DNA of 54,252 bases from an uncultured Haliea sp. (GCA_913062625.1 CAJXWP010000014.1:1-54252), one strand, 5' to 3'. Shown: positions 17,571-28,207, counted from the first letter of the stretch. Translations and numbers: made by a program. The notes: a model not told the origin generated them from the sequence alone.

Positions 17571-18437
17571 CTACTCAATATTTTGTATTTGTTCGCGCAT
17601 CTGCTCGATGAGCACCTTGAGTTCAACCGCGCTCTGGGTCGTAGCTGCCGATTGCGATTTTGACGACAGCGTGTTGGCCTCTCGGTTCAGTTCCTGCATC
17701 AGAAAGTCTAGTCGCCTACCGCAGGGGCCACCTTGTTTGAGAGTGCGCCGTACTTCACCCATATGGGCGTCGAGGCGATCCAGTTCTTCATCCACGTCGG
17801 CCTTTTGAGCCATGTAGACCAGTTCTTGTTCCAGTCGACCCTGATCGACGTCCATCTCCAGATGTTCGATTCGATGGATGATTCGATCGCGCTGATGTTG
17901 CATGAGTGCGGGCAGTATCTTGCGCGTGACATTGACCTCCGCTTCAACCACTGTCAGCCGATCCAGTACCAGCGTCGCTAACTTTCCCCCTTCTCTGCGA
18001 CGGCTTTGCTGCATATTCACCAGTGCTTTATCAAATAAGGACAGCGCCTGCTTTTGAAGTTGCTCTTCTGGCACCTCTTGGGCAGTGCAGACACCGGGGA
18101 ATAGCAGTACCTCCAGTGCGTTGATAGGCGCTAATGTGCCCAGCTGTTTCTGGATAATACCGGTAGCCGCTACTAACGCATCGAGGCGAGCGGTATCTAT
18201 AAGCAGGTCTTGCGTGTTTATCTGCTGCGCCTGCAGGCGCATCATGCACTCTACTTTTCCTCTGGCCAAACTGGCGCCCGCGTGCTCCCGCAATTTTGGT
18301 TCTAGAGCGCGCAGTGCATCGGGCAGTTTAAAGCTGCAATCGAGATAACGATGGTTCACCGAGCGCAGCTCTATGGTCAGAGTACCTTGTTCTATCTCGG
18401 CGCTCTCTCGAGCAAATGCGGTCATGCTCTGAATCAT
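17571..18437 (-). CDS. yicC: YicC family endoribonuclease-like protein
   Basis: Member of the YicC/YloC family, linked to RNA turnover; E. coli YicC has been reported as an endoribonuclease. Start ATG 18437 is chosen because MIQSMTAFARE is the family N-terminus and GAGGGGG lies upstream; the open frame to 18569 is not used. 288 residues (E. coli 287). The C-terminal stretch GRRLDFLMQELNREANTLSSKS is the family's diagnostic end. Divergent from rph, another RNA-processing gene. Confidence 0.95.
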   Translation of the reverse strand: MIQSMTAFARESAEIEQGTLTIELRSVNHRYLDCSFKLPDALRALEPKLREHAGASLARGKVECMMRLQAQQINTQDLLIDTARLDALVAATGIIQKQLGTLAPINALEVLLFPGVCTAQEVPEEQLQKQALSLFDKALVNMQQSRRREGGKLATLVLDRLTVVEAEVNVTRKILPALMQHQRDRIIHRIEHLEMDVDQGRLEQELVYMAQKADVDEELDRLDAHMGEVRRTLKQGGPCGRRLDFLMQELNREANTLSSKSQSAATTQSAVELKVLIEQMREQIQNIE

Positions 18438-18493
18438 TATTGCCGGGACCCCCTCTTGCTTGTAGGAATGCCAGTGTAGCAGTTTGTGATAAT

Positions 18494-18509
18494 TGCAAAC
18501 AGGTTTGCA
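18494..18509. promoter_or_regulatory. Palindrome in the yicC/rph divergent gap
   Basis: TGCAAAC-AG-GTTTGCA, perfect 7-bp arms. It lies between the divergent genes, 48 bp upstream of a TATACT (18557-18562) that could be the rph -10. The size and symmetry suit a dimeric regulator, but I recognise no family. Confidence 0.3.
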
Positions 18510-18594
18510 CGGAAGCTCTGCGGCTCTATTTAGCGGTTTTAACTTGCCGGCTCTAGTATACTGCCGCATTCACTAAACACGACGGGGTAAATCC

Positions 18595-19317
18595 ATGCAA
18601 CGACCTAGTGGCCGCTCAGCTGCGCAACTCAGAGAGATCAATATCACTCGCAACTATACCCGGCATGCCGAGGGCTCAGTGCTGGTTTGTTTCGGTGACA
18701 CCCAAGTCATCTGCACTGCGTCAGTGGAAAAGGGCGTCCCACGATTTATGCGCGGGCAAGGCCGGGGTTGGGTTACGGCGGAGTACGGTATGCTGCCGCG
18801 CTCAACAGATAGTCGCATGGGCCGCGAGGCCAGCCGTGGCAAGCAGGGAGGGCGTACATTGGAGATTCAGCGCCTGATAGGTCGTTCATTGCGAGCGGCT
18901 CTTGATTTTTCTAAGCTAGGCGAGAATACGATCACGGTAGACTGCGATGTGATTCAGGCAGACGGAGGCACCCGCACGGCAGCAATTACGGGCGCCTGCG
19001 TTGCCCTGGTCGACGCCATTAACTACCTGCAGCGGGAGAAACTGATCAAAGATGACCCTCTGTTGCAAATGGTGGCCTCAGTATCGGTGGGAATTTATCA
19101 GGGTGTTCCCGTGCTGGACTTAGATTATCCGGAGGATTCTTCGGCGGATACCGATATGAATGTCGTCATGGGGGAGTCTGGAGGGTTTATTGAAGTGCAG
19201 GGCACGGCTGAGCAGGCGCCCTTTTCTCGCGAGGAACTGAATGGCATGCTGGACTTAGCGTCCGAAGGGATACAGCAATTGATTGCTGTACAAAAAGCTG
19301 CGCTGGCCTCTGGATAA
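18595..19317 (+). CDS. rph: Ribonuclease PH
   Basis: Phosphate-dependent 3'-5' exoribonuclease that trims tRNA precursors. 240 residues (family about 238). The N-terminal [13 protein letters not shown], the phosphate-site region around [21 protein letters not shown] and the core [15 protein letters not shown] are intact. Unlike the frameshifted copy in E. coli K-12, this one is full-length. Convergent with crc, then pyrE. Confidence 0.98.
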   Translation: MQRPSGRSAAQLREINITRNYTRHAEGSVLVCFGDTQVICTASVEKGVPRFMRGQGRGWVTAEYGMLPRSTDSRMGREASRGKQGGRTLEIQRLIGRSLRAALDFSKLGENTITVDCDVIQADGGTRTAAITGACVALVDAINYLQREKLIKDDPLLQMVASVSVGIYQGVPVLDLDYPEDSSADTDMNVVMGESGGFIEVQGTAEQAPFSREELNGMLDLASEGIQQLIAVQKAALASG

Positions 19318-19335
19318 GCGAGGCTGTGGCGCAGG

Positions 19336-20100
19336 TTAAAGCTCGATATCGTAGTCCATAATCACGGGTGCATGGGAAGAGAACTGCTTGATCTTGTAAA
19401 TAGCACCATAATCCACGGCGTACTTTAGGCCTTGGGAGATCAAATGGAAGTCGGTGCGCCAACCATTGGTACCTGGTTCGCCATCTGGCCACCAGGTAAA
19501 TTCGTCCTGATCTGAGCTAACTTCCCGGAACGCGTCAACATAACCGGACTCCAGCAGCTCGTCCATCCACTGGCGCTCTTCGGCCAGAAAGCCTGAGACT
19601 GTCCCATTACTCTGGCTGTCTTGCACATCTGCTGCACTGTGGACGATATTCCAGTTGCCACAAATGATGAACTCCCGACGTTTGTTGCGGACTTTTTGCA
19701 GATGACCGCCGAGGAGCTCAAAAAATTCGTTTTTATGGGCTTGCTGGGAGGCGTTAGCAGGGTCTGCCCGCGGCGCTAAGAGACACGCCACACTGAGGGT
19801 TTCATAATCTGCTTGTATATAACGACCCTCCATATCAAAGTCCGCGAACCCTAGGCCGGTCATGATTGCCTTGGGCATTTGTCGACTATAAATAGCCACA
19901 CCGTTGGCTTTACCGCCTGCGTCGTCAAAGAAATAGGCGTTGTATCCCTCTGGGAAAAAGATTTTATCCTGTAGGTCATATTCTGAACATTGTAAATCTT
20001 GAACACAGATAAAATCTGCATCTTGCTCTCTCAGCCAGTCGAAAATGCCTTTGTCAGCGGCATTTTTAATGCCGTCCGCGCTGATACTGATGATCCTCAT
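19336..20100 (-). CDS. crc: Crc-type catabolite repression control protein (catalytically degenerate exonuclease III homologue)
   Basis: Exonuclease III fold, but key nuclease residues are changed: Asn7 to Ser7, the metal Glu to Asp35 (ICVQD), the GDxN Asp to Asn149 (GNWN) and the SDH Asp to Ser242 (SSHAP); His243 remains. Pseudomonas Crc shows the same loss of activity and shares PKA-x-x-TGLGF, GFLA-x-ER-x-WMDE and FS-x-HAP. The position between rph and pyrE is where crc sits in Pseudomonas. Crc acts with Hfq on A-rich mRNA motifs to block translation of catabolic genes. 254 residues. Conservation of the Hfq-contact surface cannot be judged here. An ordinary AP endonuclease is less likely given the residues lost. 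Confidence 0.82.
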   Translation of the reverse strand: MRIISISADGIKNAADKGIFDWLREQDADFICVQDLQCSEYDLQDKIFFPEGYNAYFFDDAGGKANGVAIYSRQMPKAIMTGLGFADFDMEGRYIQADYETLSVACLLAPRADPANASQQAHKNEFFELLGGHLQKVRNKRREFIICGNWNIVHSAADVQDSQSNGTVSGFLAEERQWMDELLESGYVDAFREVSSDQDEFTWWPDGEPGTNGWRTDFHLISQGLKYAVDYGAIYKIKQFSSHAPVIMDYDIEL

Positions 20101-20365
20101 TTTTGATCCCTTGATATGAGAGGGTGTACTATGAACCCTGAGTCACGCAACAGTTTAAACATGCCGCCGAGCTCCTATCGGAATGGCCGTGCATAAGATT
20201 ATTGAGGTTACCGTTTAGCAGTACTGCCGACATGCATTATATTAACGCCGAGGGAAGAATTTACTGCTCGTTTCTTAGTGTTAAAAAAGTCGACACCCCC
20301 AGTTTCGGGTATTCTATAGCGTAACCCGCGGAATACAATGCTTCGTTTAAGGATCTAAAGCCCGT
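20101..20365. other. Divergent gap between crc and pyrE
   Basis: 265 bp holding the two promoters. A TACAAT (20334-20339) could be the pyrE -10, with a poor -35. GTATTC (20309-20314) and GAATAC (20331-20336) form an inverted repeat, and CGGGT (20306-20310) with ACCCG (20324-20328) offers an overlapping alternative pairing. A long gap before pyrE is common because the gene is often pyrimidine-regulated, but I see no clear attenuator. Confidence 0.35.
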
Positions 20366-21010
20366 ATGCATGCAGTTCAAACAGAGTTTATTCAACTTGC
20401 CCGCAGGAATGAGGTGTTAAAATTCGGTGAATTCACTCTTAAGTCAGGACGTGTAAGCCCCTATTTTTTTAATGCGGGAGCATTTTCAACGGGTGCCGCA
20501 CTCGCTGCTTTGGGCCGATGCTACGCCCATTGTATTGTCAATTCAGGCGTGCAGTTTGACGTGTTATTAGGTCCTGCCTATAAGGGTATTCCTCTGGCAG
20601 CGGCCACAGCGATCGCTCTCGCCGACGATCACGGGATGGATGTGCCGTATGTCTATAATCGCAAAGAGGCCAAAACCCACGGCGAGGGTGGCGTTTTGGT
20701 GGGGGCCGCTTTGCAAGGGCGTGTGCTGATAATAGACGACGTTATTACCGCGGGTACGGCTGTTCGAGAGGTGATCAAAATGATTGATGAGGCGGGCGCC
20801 GCTCTGGCGGGCGTTGTTATCGGCCTTGATCGGCAGGAGCGGGGGGTGGATCAGTTGTCGGCTATACAGGAGGTGGAGCGAGCACATGACGCGCCGGTGT
20901 TAAGCATCATTAACATGGGCCATATTATTGATTATCTGGAGGCGGAAGATCAGGGCCCTCCGGGTGCTTTGGCCGCCATGCGACAATACCGCCGAGAGTA
21001 TGGAGTTTGA
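20366..21010 (+). CDS. pyrE: Orotate phosphoribosyltransferase
   Basis: Makes OMP from orotate and PRPP in pyrimidine synthesis. 214 residues (E. coli 213). N-terminal [20 protein letters not shown] and PRPP-binding [17 protein letters not shown] are intact. In Pseudomonas and E. coli it also neighbours rph. Convergent with slmA. Confidence 0.98.
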   Translation: MHAVQTEFIQLARRNEVLKFGEFTLKSGRVSPYFFNAGAFSTGAALAALGRCYAHCIVNSGVQFDVLLGPAYKGIPLAAATAIALADDHGMDVPYVYNRKEAKTHGEGGVLVGAALQGRVLIIDDVITAGTAVREVIKMIDEAGAALAGVVIGLDRQERGVDQLSAIQEVERAHDAPVLSIINMGHIIDYLEAEDQGPPGALAAMRQYRREYGV

Positions 21011-21018
21011 TTGATATC

Positions 21019-21036
21019 AAGCGCGTAAGCGTTTTT
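21019..21036 (+). terminator. Possible weak terminator after pyrE
   Basis: AAGCGC / GCGTTT (one G-T pair) around a GTAA loop, running into a short T run. It starts 9 bp after the pyrE stop. The stem is short, so efficiency is doubtful. Confidence 0.3.
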
Positions 21037-21087
21037 GTTAAATAGACAACGAGTATTCTGCGCGACCCACGCTCTTTCACTGCGGAC

Positions 21088-21723
21088 CTAACGAATAAAA
21101 CCGGTCGTTTGGCCTGAAACTGGCGTGGTGACGGCTTCGCGAAAAAATGCGGCCATCAATAACTCCCACTGACTGGCCCACTCTGTGGTCGGAGGACGCT
21201 GGAATCCGCTGCGCACATACTGCGATAGACGCCCTTCTGCTGCGGATAGCAGAAGGTTGGCCGCGGCTGGCAGGGGGATGCTAGGGCGCAGCCCCTCGCG
21301 CAACTCTGCCTCCCGAATGACTTGTTTGAGCTGCGTTTCGAAGCGGTCGAAGAGTTGTGCCACACGGATGTGCAGTCGCTCGTGTTCCCCCGCCAGTGCA
21401 TCACCGGTGAGAATACGGGTAAGCCCGGGATTGCGTTCGGCAAATACGAGTAACAACATAAGCATTTTTTCGCAGCGCACGGCGGCAAGCTGCTCTTCAT
21501 TCAAAATGATACTGATGCGGCTGAAAAGCGTGTCTTCGATGAATTCTATGAGGCCTTCAAACATTTTTGACTTACTGGGAAAGTGCCGATAAAGCGCCGC
21601 TTCAGAGACACCGACCTGCTTAGCAAGGCCTGCTGTAGTGATTCGGCTACCTGGGCCGGTCTCCAGCATTTGTGCGAGAGCTTCCAGTATTTGTTGGCGC
21701 CTTTGAGATTTTTTGGGGGGCAT
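21088..21723 (-). CDS. slmA: Nucleoid occlusion factor SlmA (TetR family)
   Basis: TetR-fold DNA-binding protein that, when bound to chromosomal SBS sites, blocks FtsZ ring assembly over the nucleoid. 211 residues (E. coli 198). Helix-turn-helix [20 protein letters not shown] (residues 29-48) and the following [15 protein letters not shown] are diagnostic. Normally adjacent to dut/pyrE, and here between argB and pyrE, which separates it from generic TetR regulators. Confidence 0.94.
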   Translation of the reverse strand: MPPKKSQRRQQILEALAQMLETGPGSRITTAGLAKQVGVSEAALYRHFPSKSKMFEGLIEFIEDTLFSRISIILNEEQLAAVRCEKMLMLLLVFAERNPGLTRILTGDALAGEHERLHIRVAQLFDRFETQLKQVIREAELREGLRPSIPLPAAANLLLSAAEGRLSQYVRSGFQRPPTTEWASQWELLMAAFFREAVTTPVSGQTTGFIR

Positions 21724-21827
21724 AGCAATCCATACCGAATAACATGTCTTGTAATGCTAGCGATTACCCGCCGTGCCTGCAATAAGCCGAACCCTAATGG
21801 GGGAGAATTTTTAGCAGTTTATGTGCG

Positions 21828-22745
<918 letters not shown>

Positions 22746-22773
22746 TCAGTCCGCCCCTAAAAGGGATGGGTGG

Positions 22774-24213
22774 TTAGAAATTGAGTTCAATCGCGGAGTC
22801 TATTTGCGCAATTTGGGTTCTGAACTCGTCCTGGATTTTTTTCAGATGTTCCGGTGTGTCTGCCTCAAAGCGGGCCGTCAGCGCTGGTCCCGTATTGGAA
22901 GCTCGCACCAAGCCCCAGCCGTTGTTAAAGTCTACCCTGAGTCCGTCTAGTGTGGTCACTTTGCCGGAAGAAAAGTCGGCATTGTTGATGATTCTATCGA
23001 TCAACTCAAATTTGTAGTCGTCCGCCACCGGAATGATGATTTCGGGCGTATTGCTCGTAGCAGAAAATTTCGCAATGACATCGTCCAGATTCTCCCCCAG
23101 TGTGCTTATGATTTCTGCGAGGCGACCCGCCGCATACATGCCATCGTCAAATCCGTACCAGCGCTCGCCAAAAAATATGTGACCGGAGAACTCTCCGCCT
23201 AAGAGCGCGCCGGTTTCTTGCATTTTTTCTTTCATAAAAGCGTGCCCGGTCTTCCACAGCACTGGCCGGCCGCCAAGGTCGGAAATCAAGGTTGAGAGTT
23301 GGCGACTGCACTTGACGTCGAAGACAACATCCGCGCCAGGGTTGCGTGATATAACATCCTGAGCGTAAAGCATCAGTAATACGTCAGAACGTATAATTTT
23401 TCCGGAGTGTGTGACGACGGCCAAGCGGTCACCGTCGCCATCGAATGCTACGCCAAAGTCGGCCTGAGCATCGACGACTTTTTTGGCCAGCATTGCGAGA
23501 TTTTCCTCGTTACTGGTGTCGGGAGGGTGGCCAGGAAAGCGACCGTCAACCTGACAGTTCAGCCGTATAACGTCGCAGCCGAGTTTCTGAAATAGCTGCG
23601 GCGCGATCTCGCTGGTAGCGCCGTTACTCGCATCGATGACAATTTTAAGGGGCACAGTGATGGCAATATTACGGAGCACCTTATCTAAATAAGCAGGAAC
23701 AACATCCTCATGCGTTATTCGCCCATTGCCTGCACTGAAGCTGCCGGATACTGCACGGTCGCGAATGTCAGCGATGTGGCCTGCCGCAAGGGTCTGTCTG
23801 TCTAGTACGACCTTCAGTCCGTTCTGTTCTGCGGGGTTGTGGCTGCCGGTTATCATGATGCCCGACCGGCAATTCAGGTGCCAAGTAGCAAAATAGAGCA
23901 GTGGCGTGGGTGCCATGCCAATATCGATGACATCTCTCCCTGTCGCTATAATTGCACGGATCAGAGCGGCCTTAATGCGTGGGCTGGACGTTCTGCCATC
24001 GCATCCGACGATGAGTGCGCGTTCACCCCTTTGCTCAGCGATTGTCCCGATCGCGGCTGCGATGCTTTCTATTACGGCATCGGTGAGCTCATTCTCTGCG
24101 TGACCGCGGATGTCATAGGCGCGAAATATATGCTCAGGGAAACCGCCTTCCTGATACGCCGCAACTTTTGTGTTGCCTGCAAGAAAAGGTTTGAGTGTGG
24201 GATTGTGTGACAC
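22774..24213 (-). CDS. algC: Phosphomannomutase/phosphoglucomutase AlgC
   Basis: Interconverts hexose 6- and 1-phosphates for polysaccharide and lipopolysaccharide precursors. 479 residues (Pseudomonas AlgC 463) because of about 16 extra N-terminal residues. Phosphoserine loop TGSHNP (Ser124), metal loop DGDGD (258-262), sugar loop GEFSGH (340-345) and phosphate-site RASNT near the C-terminus are all intact. The start is GTG 24213, 6 bp after the coaBC stop, and no other start precedes the domain. In pseudomonads dut lies between coaBC and algC; here it is missing. Confidence 0.96.
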   Translation of the reverse strand: MSHNPTLKPFLAGNTKVAAYQEGGFPEHIFRAYDIRGHAENELTDAVIESIAAAIGTIAEQRGERALIVGCDGRTSSPRIKAALIRAIIATGRDVIDIGMAPTPLLYFATWHLNCRSGIMITGSHNPAEQNGLKVVLDRQTLAAGHIADIRDRAVSGSFSAGNGRITHEDVVPAYLDKVLRNIAITVPLKIVIDASNGATSEIAPQLFQKLGCDVIRLNCQVDGRFPGHPPDTSNEENLAMLAKKVVDAQADFGVAFDGDGDRLAVVTHSGKIIRSDVLLMLYAQDVISRNPGADVVFDVKCSRQLSTLISDLGGRPVLWKTGHAFMKEKMQETGALLGGEFSGHIFFGERWYGFDDGMYAAGRLAEIISTLGENLDDVIAKFSATSNTPEIIIPVADDYKFELIDRIINNADFSSGKVTTLDGLRVDFNNGWGLVRASNTGPALTARFEADTPEHLKKIQDEFRTQIAQIDSAIELNF

Positions 24214-24219
24214 GCTTCT

Positions 24220-25422
24220 TCAGTCGTTCTTGCGAGTTTGATGAGCAATTAAATGCACAATTTGTCGTGCGATGGAGGCCTTGCTCGCGAGCTCGAGGAT
24301 CTGCTCCCCATCGTGCCATAAAACAGTCGCTGCGTTGTTTTCGCTGTTAAACCCTATGGCTTGATTGGAGACGTCGTTGGCCACCATCATATCGAGGTCT
24401 TTTCGTTGCATTTTTTCTCTGGCATAGGCGACAACGTTGTTGGTCTCAGCAGCGAAGCCAACGGTGTATGGCCGGTGTTGATTTGCAGCCACCGCGGAGA
24501 CGATATCGGGATTACGCACTAGCTGCAGCGTCATCTCATTCTCCGTTTTTTTAATTTTCTGATGTTCTACATTAGCGGGACGATAATCCGCCACCGCTGC
24601 GCATCCAATAAAGATGTCACACTCCGACAACAGCTCAATGCAATGTTGTAGCATTTGCTCTGCGCTTTGTACGCTTAGAAACCGAATACGGTCCGGTGGC
24701 GCCAAGTCCACTGGGCCGCTCACCAATGTTGTAATCGCGCCGGCGTCTACTGCTGCTGCTGCTAGCGCATAACCCATTTTCCCCGAACTGTTATTGGAAA
24801 TGTAACGAACTGGGTCCAGGGCCTCCCGGGTGGGGCCGGCTGTTATTACGACGCGCTTGCCCGCTAGGTGGTTGCTCTCAAAGAGGTTGGCGGCAGCGCC
24901 GGCAATAATAGAAGGTTCTTCCATGCGCCCAAAGCCGACATCGCCACAGGCCTGTTGGCCCGCAGCAGGTCCAATTATGTGCACACCTCTAAGTGACAGT
25001 GTGTCTATGTTGGCTGTCGTGGCAGGGTCTTTCCACATCTGCTGATTCATCGCCGGAGCCAACATGAGCGGTGCTGCTGTTGCCAGAGCAACCGTCGAGA
25101 CTAGGTCGTCGGCTCGACCGATGCTTAGTCGAGCGATAAGGTCAGCGGTCGCCGGCGCGATTAGCAATAGGTCGGCCCAGCGCGCTAGCTCAATGTGCCC
25201 CATTCCCATTTCAGCTTGCTCATCCAGTAATTCGGTGTGTACCGGATTTCCTGAAAGCGCTTGAAGGGTAAGGGGGGTAATGAATTCCTGAGCGCCGCGA
25301 GTCATGATTACGCGCACAGTAGCGCCAAGTTCCTGCAGTTGTCTGACCAACTCCGCTGACTTGTAGGCGGCGATGCCGCCACTGACGCCGAGCAGGACAT
25401 TGCGATTGAAAAGATGTGCCAT
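24220..25422 (-). CDS. coaBC: Bifunctional phosphopantothenoylcysteine decarboxylase/synthase CoaBC
   Basis: Two steps of coenzyme A synthesis in one protein: CoaB couples cysteine to phosphopantothenate, and CoaC (FMN) decarboxylates the product. Start ATG 25422 gives the family N-terminus around LLGVSGGIAAYKSAEL; the open frame to 25557 is ignored. 400 residues (E. coli 406). CoaC catalytic residues His76 (MGHIEL) and Cys159 (ACGDVGFGRM), and CoaB Asn210 (SNNSSGKMG), are present. Divergent from radC. Confidence 0.97.
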   Translation of the reverse strand: MAHLFNRNVLLGVSGGIAAYKSAELVRQLQELGATVRVIMTRGAQEFITPLTLQALSGNPVHTELLDEQAEMGMGHIELARWADLLLIAPATADLIARLSIGRADDLVSTVALATAAPLMLAPAMNQQMWKDPATTANIDTLSLRGVHIIGPAAGQQACGDVGFGRMEEPSIIAGAAANLFESNHLAGKRVVITAGPTREALDPVRYISNNSSGKMGYALAAAAVDAGAITTLVSGPVDLAPPDRIRFLSVQSAEQMLQHCIELLSECDIFIGCAAVADYRPANVEHQKIKKTENEMTLQLVRNPDIVSAVAANQHRPYTVGFAAETNNVVAYAREKMQRKDLDMMVANDVSNQAIGFNSENNAATVLWHDGEQILELASKASIARQIVHLIAHQTRKND

Positions 25423-25518
25423 TTGCTCGCTCAAATTGGGAATATAACCTGTCGGGAAAGATACCACTGTGACGCCGCATTTGACACTGCCGCGACAGAG
25501 GGCTTGCGGAGGAGCACC

Positions 25519-26193
25519 ATGGCGATAACCGGTTGGGCATTCGGTGAAGGACCTCAAGATAAACTGTTGGAACGAGGTGCTGCAGCACTGTCAGATGGTG
25601 AGTTACTCGCTTTAGTGCTCAATACGGGCTATCGGAACTGTAGCGCGCTGGATATGGCGCGCAACTTGCTTAAAGAATTTGACGGTATCAGTGGGCTTAT
25701 ACGATCGGATCAAAGCAGGCTGCTCGCCTGTTCCGGCGTTGGTCCTGCGAAATACGCCCGCTTGCGTGCAGCGATGGAATTGGCGCGTCGGCAGGCACTG
25801 CAGAAGGTCTCGACCGCGAACGTGCTCACCAGCCCGGACGAAACACGGCGTTTTTTCCAATACCACTTGGGGCGCCACAGCGCAGAAGTGTTCAGCTGTC
25901 TATTTCTGGATAGTCAGCACAGGGTGCTGCGCTGTGAGGATTTGTTTTTTGGCACGCTCGATGGGGCGGCAGTTTACCCACGTGAAGTGGCGATAAGGGC
26001 TCTACAGTATGGCGCGGCCGCTGTCATTTTTGCCCATAACCACCCGTCTGGCGTTACTGAGCCCAGCACCGCTGACCGAAGAATTACCGAGCGGTTGTGT
26101 TCTGCCCTGTCGTTATTGGATATCCGGGTGCTGGATCACATCATCATCGGTTGCGGCCGAGAGTATTCCTTTGCCGAGCAGGGCCTGTTGTGA
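25519..26193 (+). CDS. radC: RadC family JAB-domain protein
   Basis: UPF0758 protein with an N-terminal helix-hairpin-helix-like region and a C-terminal JAB metalloprotease-like domain; its historical DNA repair role is unproven. Start ATG 25519 has a strong GGAGG site 6 nt upstream, so the frame from 25414 is not used. 224 residues (E. coli 222). EVFSCLFLD (123-131), HNHPSG (173-178) and Asp186 give the full zinc site. Upstream of rpmB-rpmG, as in many Gammaproteobacteria. Confidence 0.95.
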   Translation: MAITGWAFGEGPQDKLLERGAAALSDGELLALVLNTGYRNCSALDMARNLLKEFDGISGLIRSDQSRLLACSGVGPAKYARLRAAMELARRQALQKVSTANVLTSPDETRRFFQYHLGRHSAEVFSCLFLDSQHRVLRCEDLFFGTLDGAAVYPREVAIRALQYGAAAVIFAHNHPSGVTEPSTADRRITERLCSALSLLDIRVLDHIIIGCGREYSFAEQGLL

Positions 26194-26247
26194 GGGTGAA
26201 TGTGAATGATTGTTGTTGCGCTATCCGCTCCCTCCAGCTTCTAAGGC

Positions 26248-26276
26248 TTGCTATGATTGGGGTGTTCTGGTATAAA
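26248..26276 (+). promoter_or_regulatory. Sigma70 promoter for rpmB-rpmG
   Basis: TTGCTA (26248-26253), a 17-nt spacer and TATAAA (26271-26276). Predicted start near 26283, leaving a leader of about 85 nt before rpmB. One of the best consensus matches in the window and it suits a ribosomal protein operon. Confidence 0.6.
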
Positions 26277-26367
26277 GTCGCGCTCTGCGTGGCCTGTGCC
26301 TCGTTCAGGTTGTTAAGTGCACTCATTTTTATTGAAAATCCCGCGTCCATTTTGGGAGAGAGAGATC

Positions 26368-26604
26368 ATGGCTAGAGTCTGTCAAGTTACCGGAAAGCGT
26401 CCGGTATCGGGGAACAACGTATCACACGCAAAGAACCGCACTCGTCGCCGTTTTTTGCCCAACCTGCATCAGCACCGTTTTTGGCTGCCTTCACAGAAGC
26501 GCTTTGTGAGCTTGCGGGTATCCACCAAGGGCATGCGTATCATCGACAAGTTGGGGATCGAAAAAGTGCTGGAAGATCTCCGCGCTCGCGGCGAAAAGGT
26601 TTAA
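26368..26604 (+). CDS. rpmB: 50S ribosomal protein L28
   Basis: Large-subunit ribosomal protein. 78 residues from ATG 26368 with GGGAGAGAGAG upstream; an open frame from 26317 is not used. Begins [20 protein letters not shown], the standard L28 N-terminus. 12 bp before rpmG. Confidence 0.98.
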   Translation: MARVCQVTGKRPVSGNNVSHAKNRTRRRFLPNLHQHRFWLPSQKRFVSLRVSTKGMRIIDKLGIEKVLEDLRARGEKV

Positions 26605-26616
26605 AGGAGAATAGCG

Positions 26617-26772
26617 ATGAGAGATAAAGTCAGAATGAATTCATCTGCTGGTACGGGACATTTTTACACCACAGACAAGAACAAACGGACTACGCCTGAC
26701 AAGCTGGAAATGAAAAAATATGATCCGGTAGTGCGCAAGCATGTCATGTATAAGGAAGGTAAGATTAAATAG
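26617..26772 (+). CDS. rpmG: 50S ribosomal protein L33
   Basis: 51-residue ribosomal protein, read directly from the sequence: begins [19 protein letters not shown] and ends with [18 protein letters not shown] lies 7 nt before the ATG. It contains no cysteine, so it is the zinc-free (C-minus) form. Last gene of rpmB-rpmG, followed by a strong terminator. Confidence 0.97.
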   Translation: MRDKVRMNSSAGTGHFYTTDKNKRTTPDKLEMKKYDPVVRKHVMYKEGKIK

Positions 26773-26792
26773 GTGCCCCCTTAGAAGCGTTG

Positions 26793-26828
26793 ACTGAAAC
26801 CCTGGCGATTGCCGGGGTTTTTTGTTTC
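26793..26828 (+). terminator. Rho-independent terminator after rpmG
   Basis: Stem AACCCTGGC / GCCGGGGTT (one T-G pair, loop GATT; 26798-26819) running into TTTTTT. It begins about 20 bp after the rpmG stop and ends before mutM. The clearest terminator in the window. Confidence 0.85.
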
Positions 26829-26870
26829 AGGGCCCGCTACGCAATAGCATAAAAAAGACATCAACCCGCC

Positions 26871-27683
26871 ATGCCTGAGCTGCCAGAAGTTGAAACCACC
26901 CGTCGCGGTATTGAGCCGCACTGCGTGGGACGAGCGGTCATCCGAGTGCTTGTGCGCGAGCCGCGGTTGCGCTGGCCGGTGCCTGACCAATTGACTGTTT
27001 TGCTGGCAGGGCAGGTCATCGAGACGGTAGAGCGGCGCGCCAAGTACCTGCTCTTTCGGACACAGGTAGGGTCGCTGTTAGTCCATTTGGGAATGTCTGG
27101 ATCTTTGCGGTTGGTCGACGCCGATGCTCCTCCGAGCCGCCATGATCATATCGATGTTCTGCTTGATGACGGGGTATGCCTGCGTTATCACGACCCCCGG
27201 CGCTTCGGCTGTTTTCTTTGGTTGGCTGCGGGCGAGATCCATCCTTTACTGGCGCATCTTGGGCCTGAGCCCCTTTCCTCGGACTTTGACGGACGCGTCT
27301 TGTATCGGCGCTCTCGAGGCCGTAAAAGCCCGATCAAGAATTTCATCATGGACGGAAAGGTGGTTGTTGGTGTGGGTAATATTTATGCTAACGAAGCCCT
27401 ATTTATAGCCGGAATTCGTCCAGATCGCGCCGCGGGTCGAGTCTCGATAGTCCGTTATCAGCGGCTAGCAGAAAATATTAAGCAGGTGCTTACTTCGGCT
27501 ATAAATCAAGGTGGAACTACCCTAAGAGATTTTGTGGGGGGAGATGGCAGGCCTGGATACTTCGCCCAGCAGCTATTGGTTTATGGGCGGGGGGGGCAAC
27601 CCTGCAAGCGTTGCAATGCTACGTTGAGGGAAGTGCGCCTCGGACAGCGCAGCAGCGTCTACTGCGTAAGCTGTCAGCGCTGA
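26871..27683 (+). CDS. mutM: Formamidopyrimidine-DNA glycosylase
   Basis: Base-excision glycosylase/AP lyase removing 8-oxoguanine and formamidopyrimidines. 270 residues. Catalytic Pro2-Glu3 in the [12 protein letters not shown] start, and a C-terminal zinc finger with the C-x-x-C ... C-x-x-C pattern in the last 26 residues. After a terminator, so expressed separately from rpmG, although the radC-rpmB-rpmG-mutM order is the same as in E. coli. Confidence 0.98.
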   Translation: MPELPEVETTRRGIEPHCVGRAVIRVLVREPRLRWPVPDQLTVLLAGQVIETVERRAKYLLFRTQVGSLLVHLGMSGSLRLVDADAPPSRHDHIDVLLDDGVCLRYHDPRRFGCFLWLAAGEIHPLLAHLGPEPLSSDFDGRVLYRRSRGRKSPIKNFIMDGKVVVGVGNIYANEALFIAGIRPDRAAGRVSIVRYQRLAENIKQVLTSAINQGGTTLRDFVGGDGRPGYFAQQLLVYGRGGQPCKRCNATLREVRLGQRSSVYCVSCQR

Positions 27684-27706
27684 GACACCGCGGGCAGGCC
27701 ATTATC

Positions 27707-28207
<501 letters not shown>

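Noticed and set aside
19336-20100. Simple exonuclease III / AP endonuclease annotation
   Set aside because: Four residues needed for metal binding or catalysis are replaced, and both sequence blocks and gene order match Crc.
21011-21020. TTGATATCAA after pyrE as a second SahR-type site
   Set aside because: A 10-bp AT-rich palindrome just after a stop codon; it lacks the spaced ATATCAA / TTGATAT halves and has no promoter nearby.
26617-26772. Degenerate zinc site in L33
   Set aside because: Lack of cysteines is normal for the C-minus form of L33, as in E. coli, so it is not a defect.
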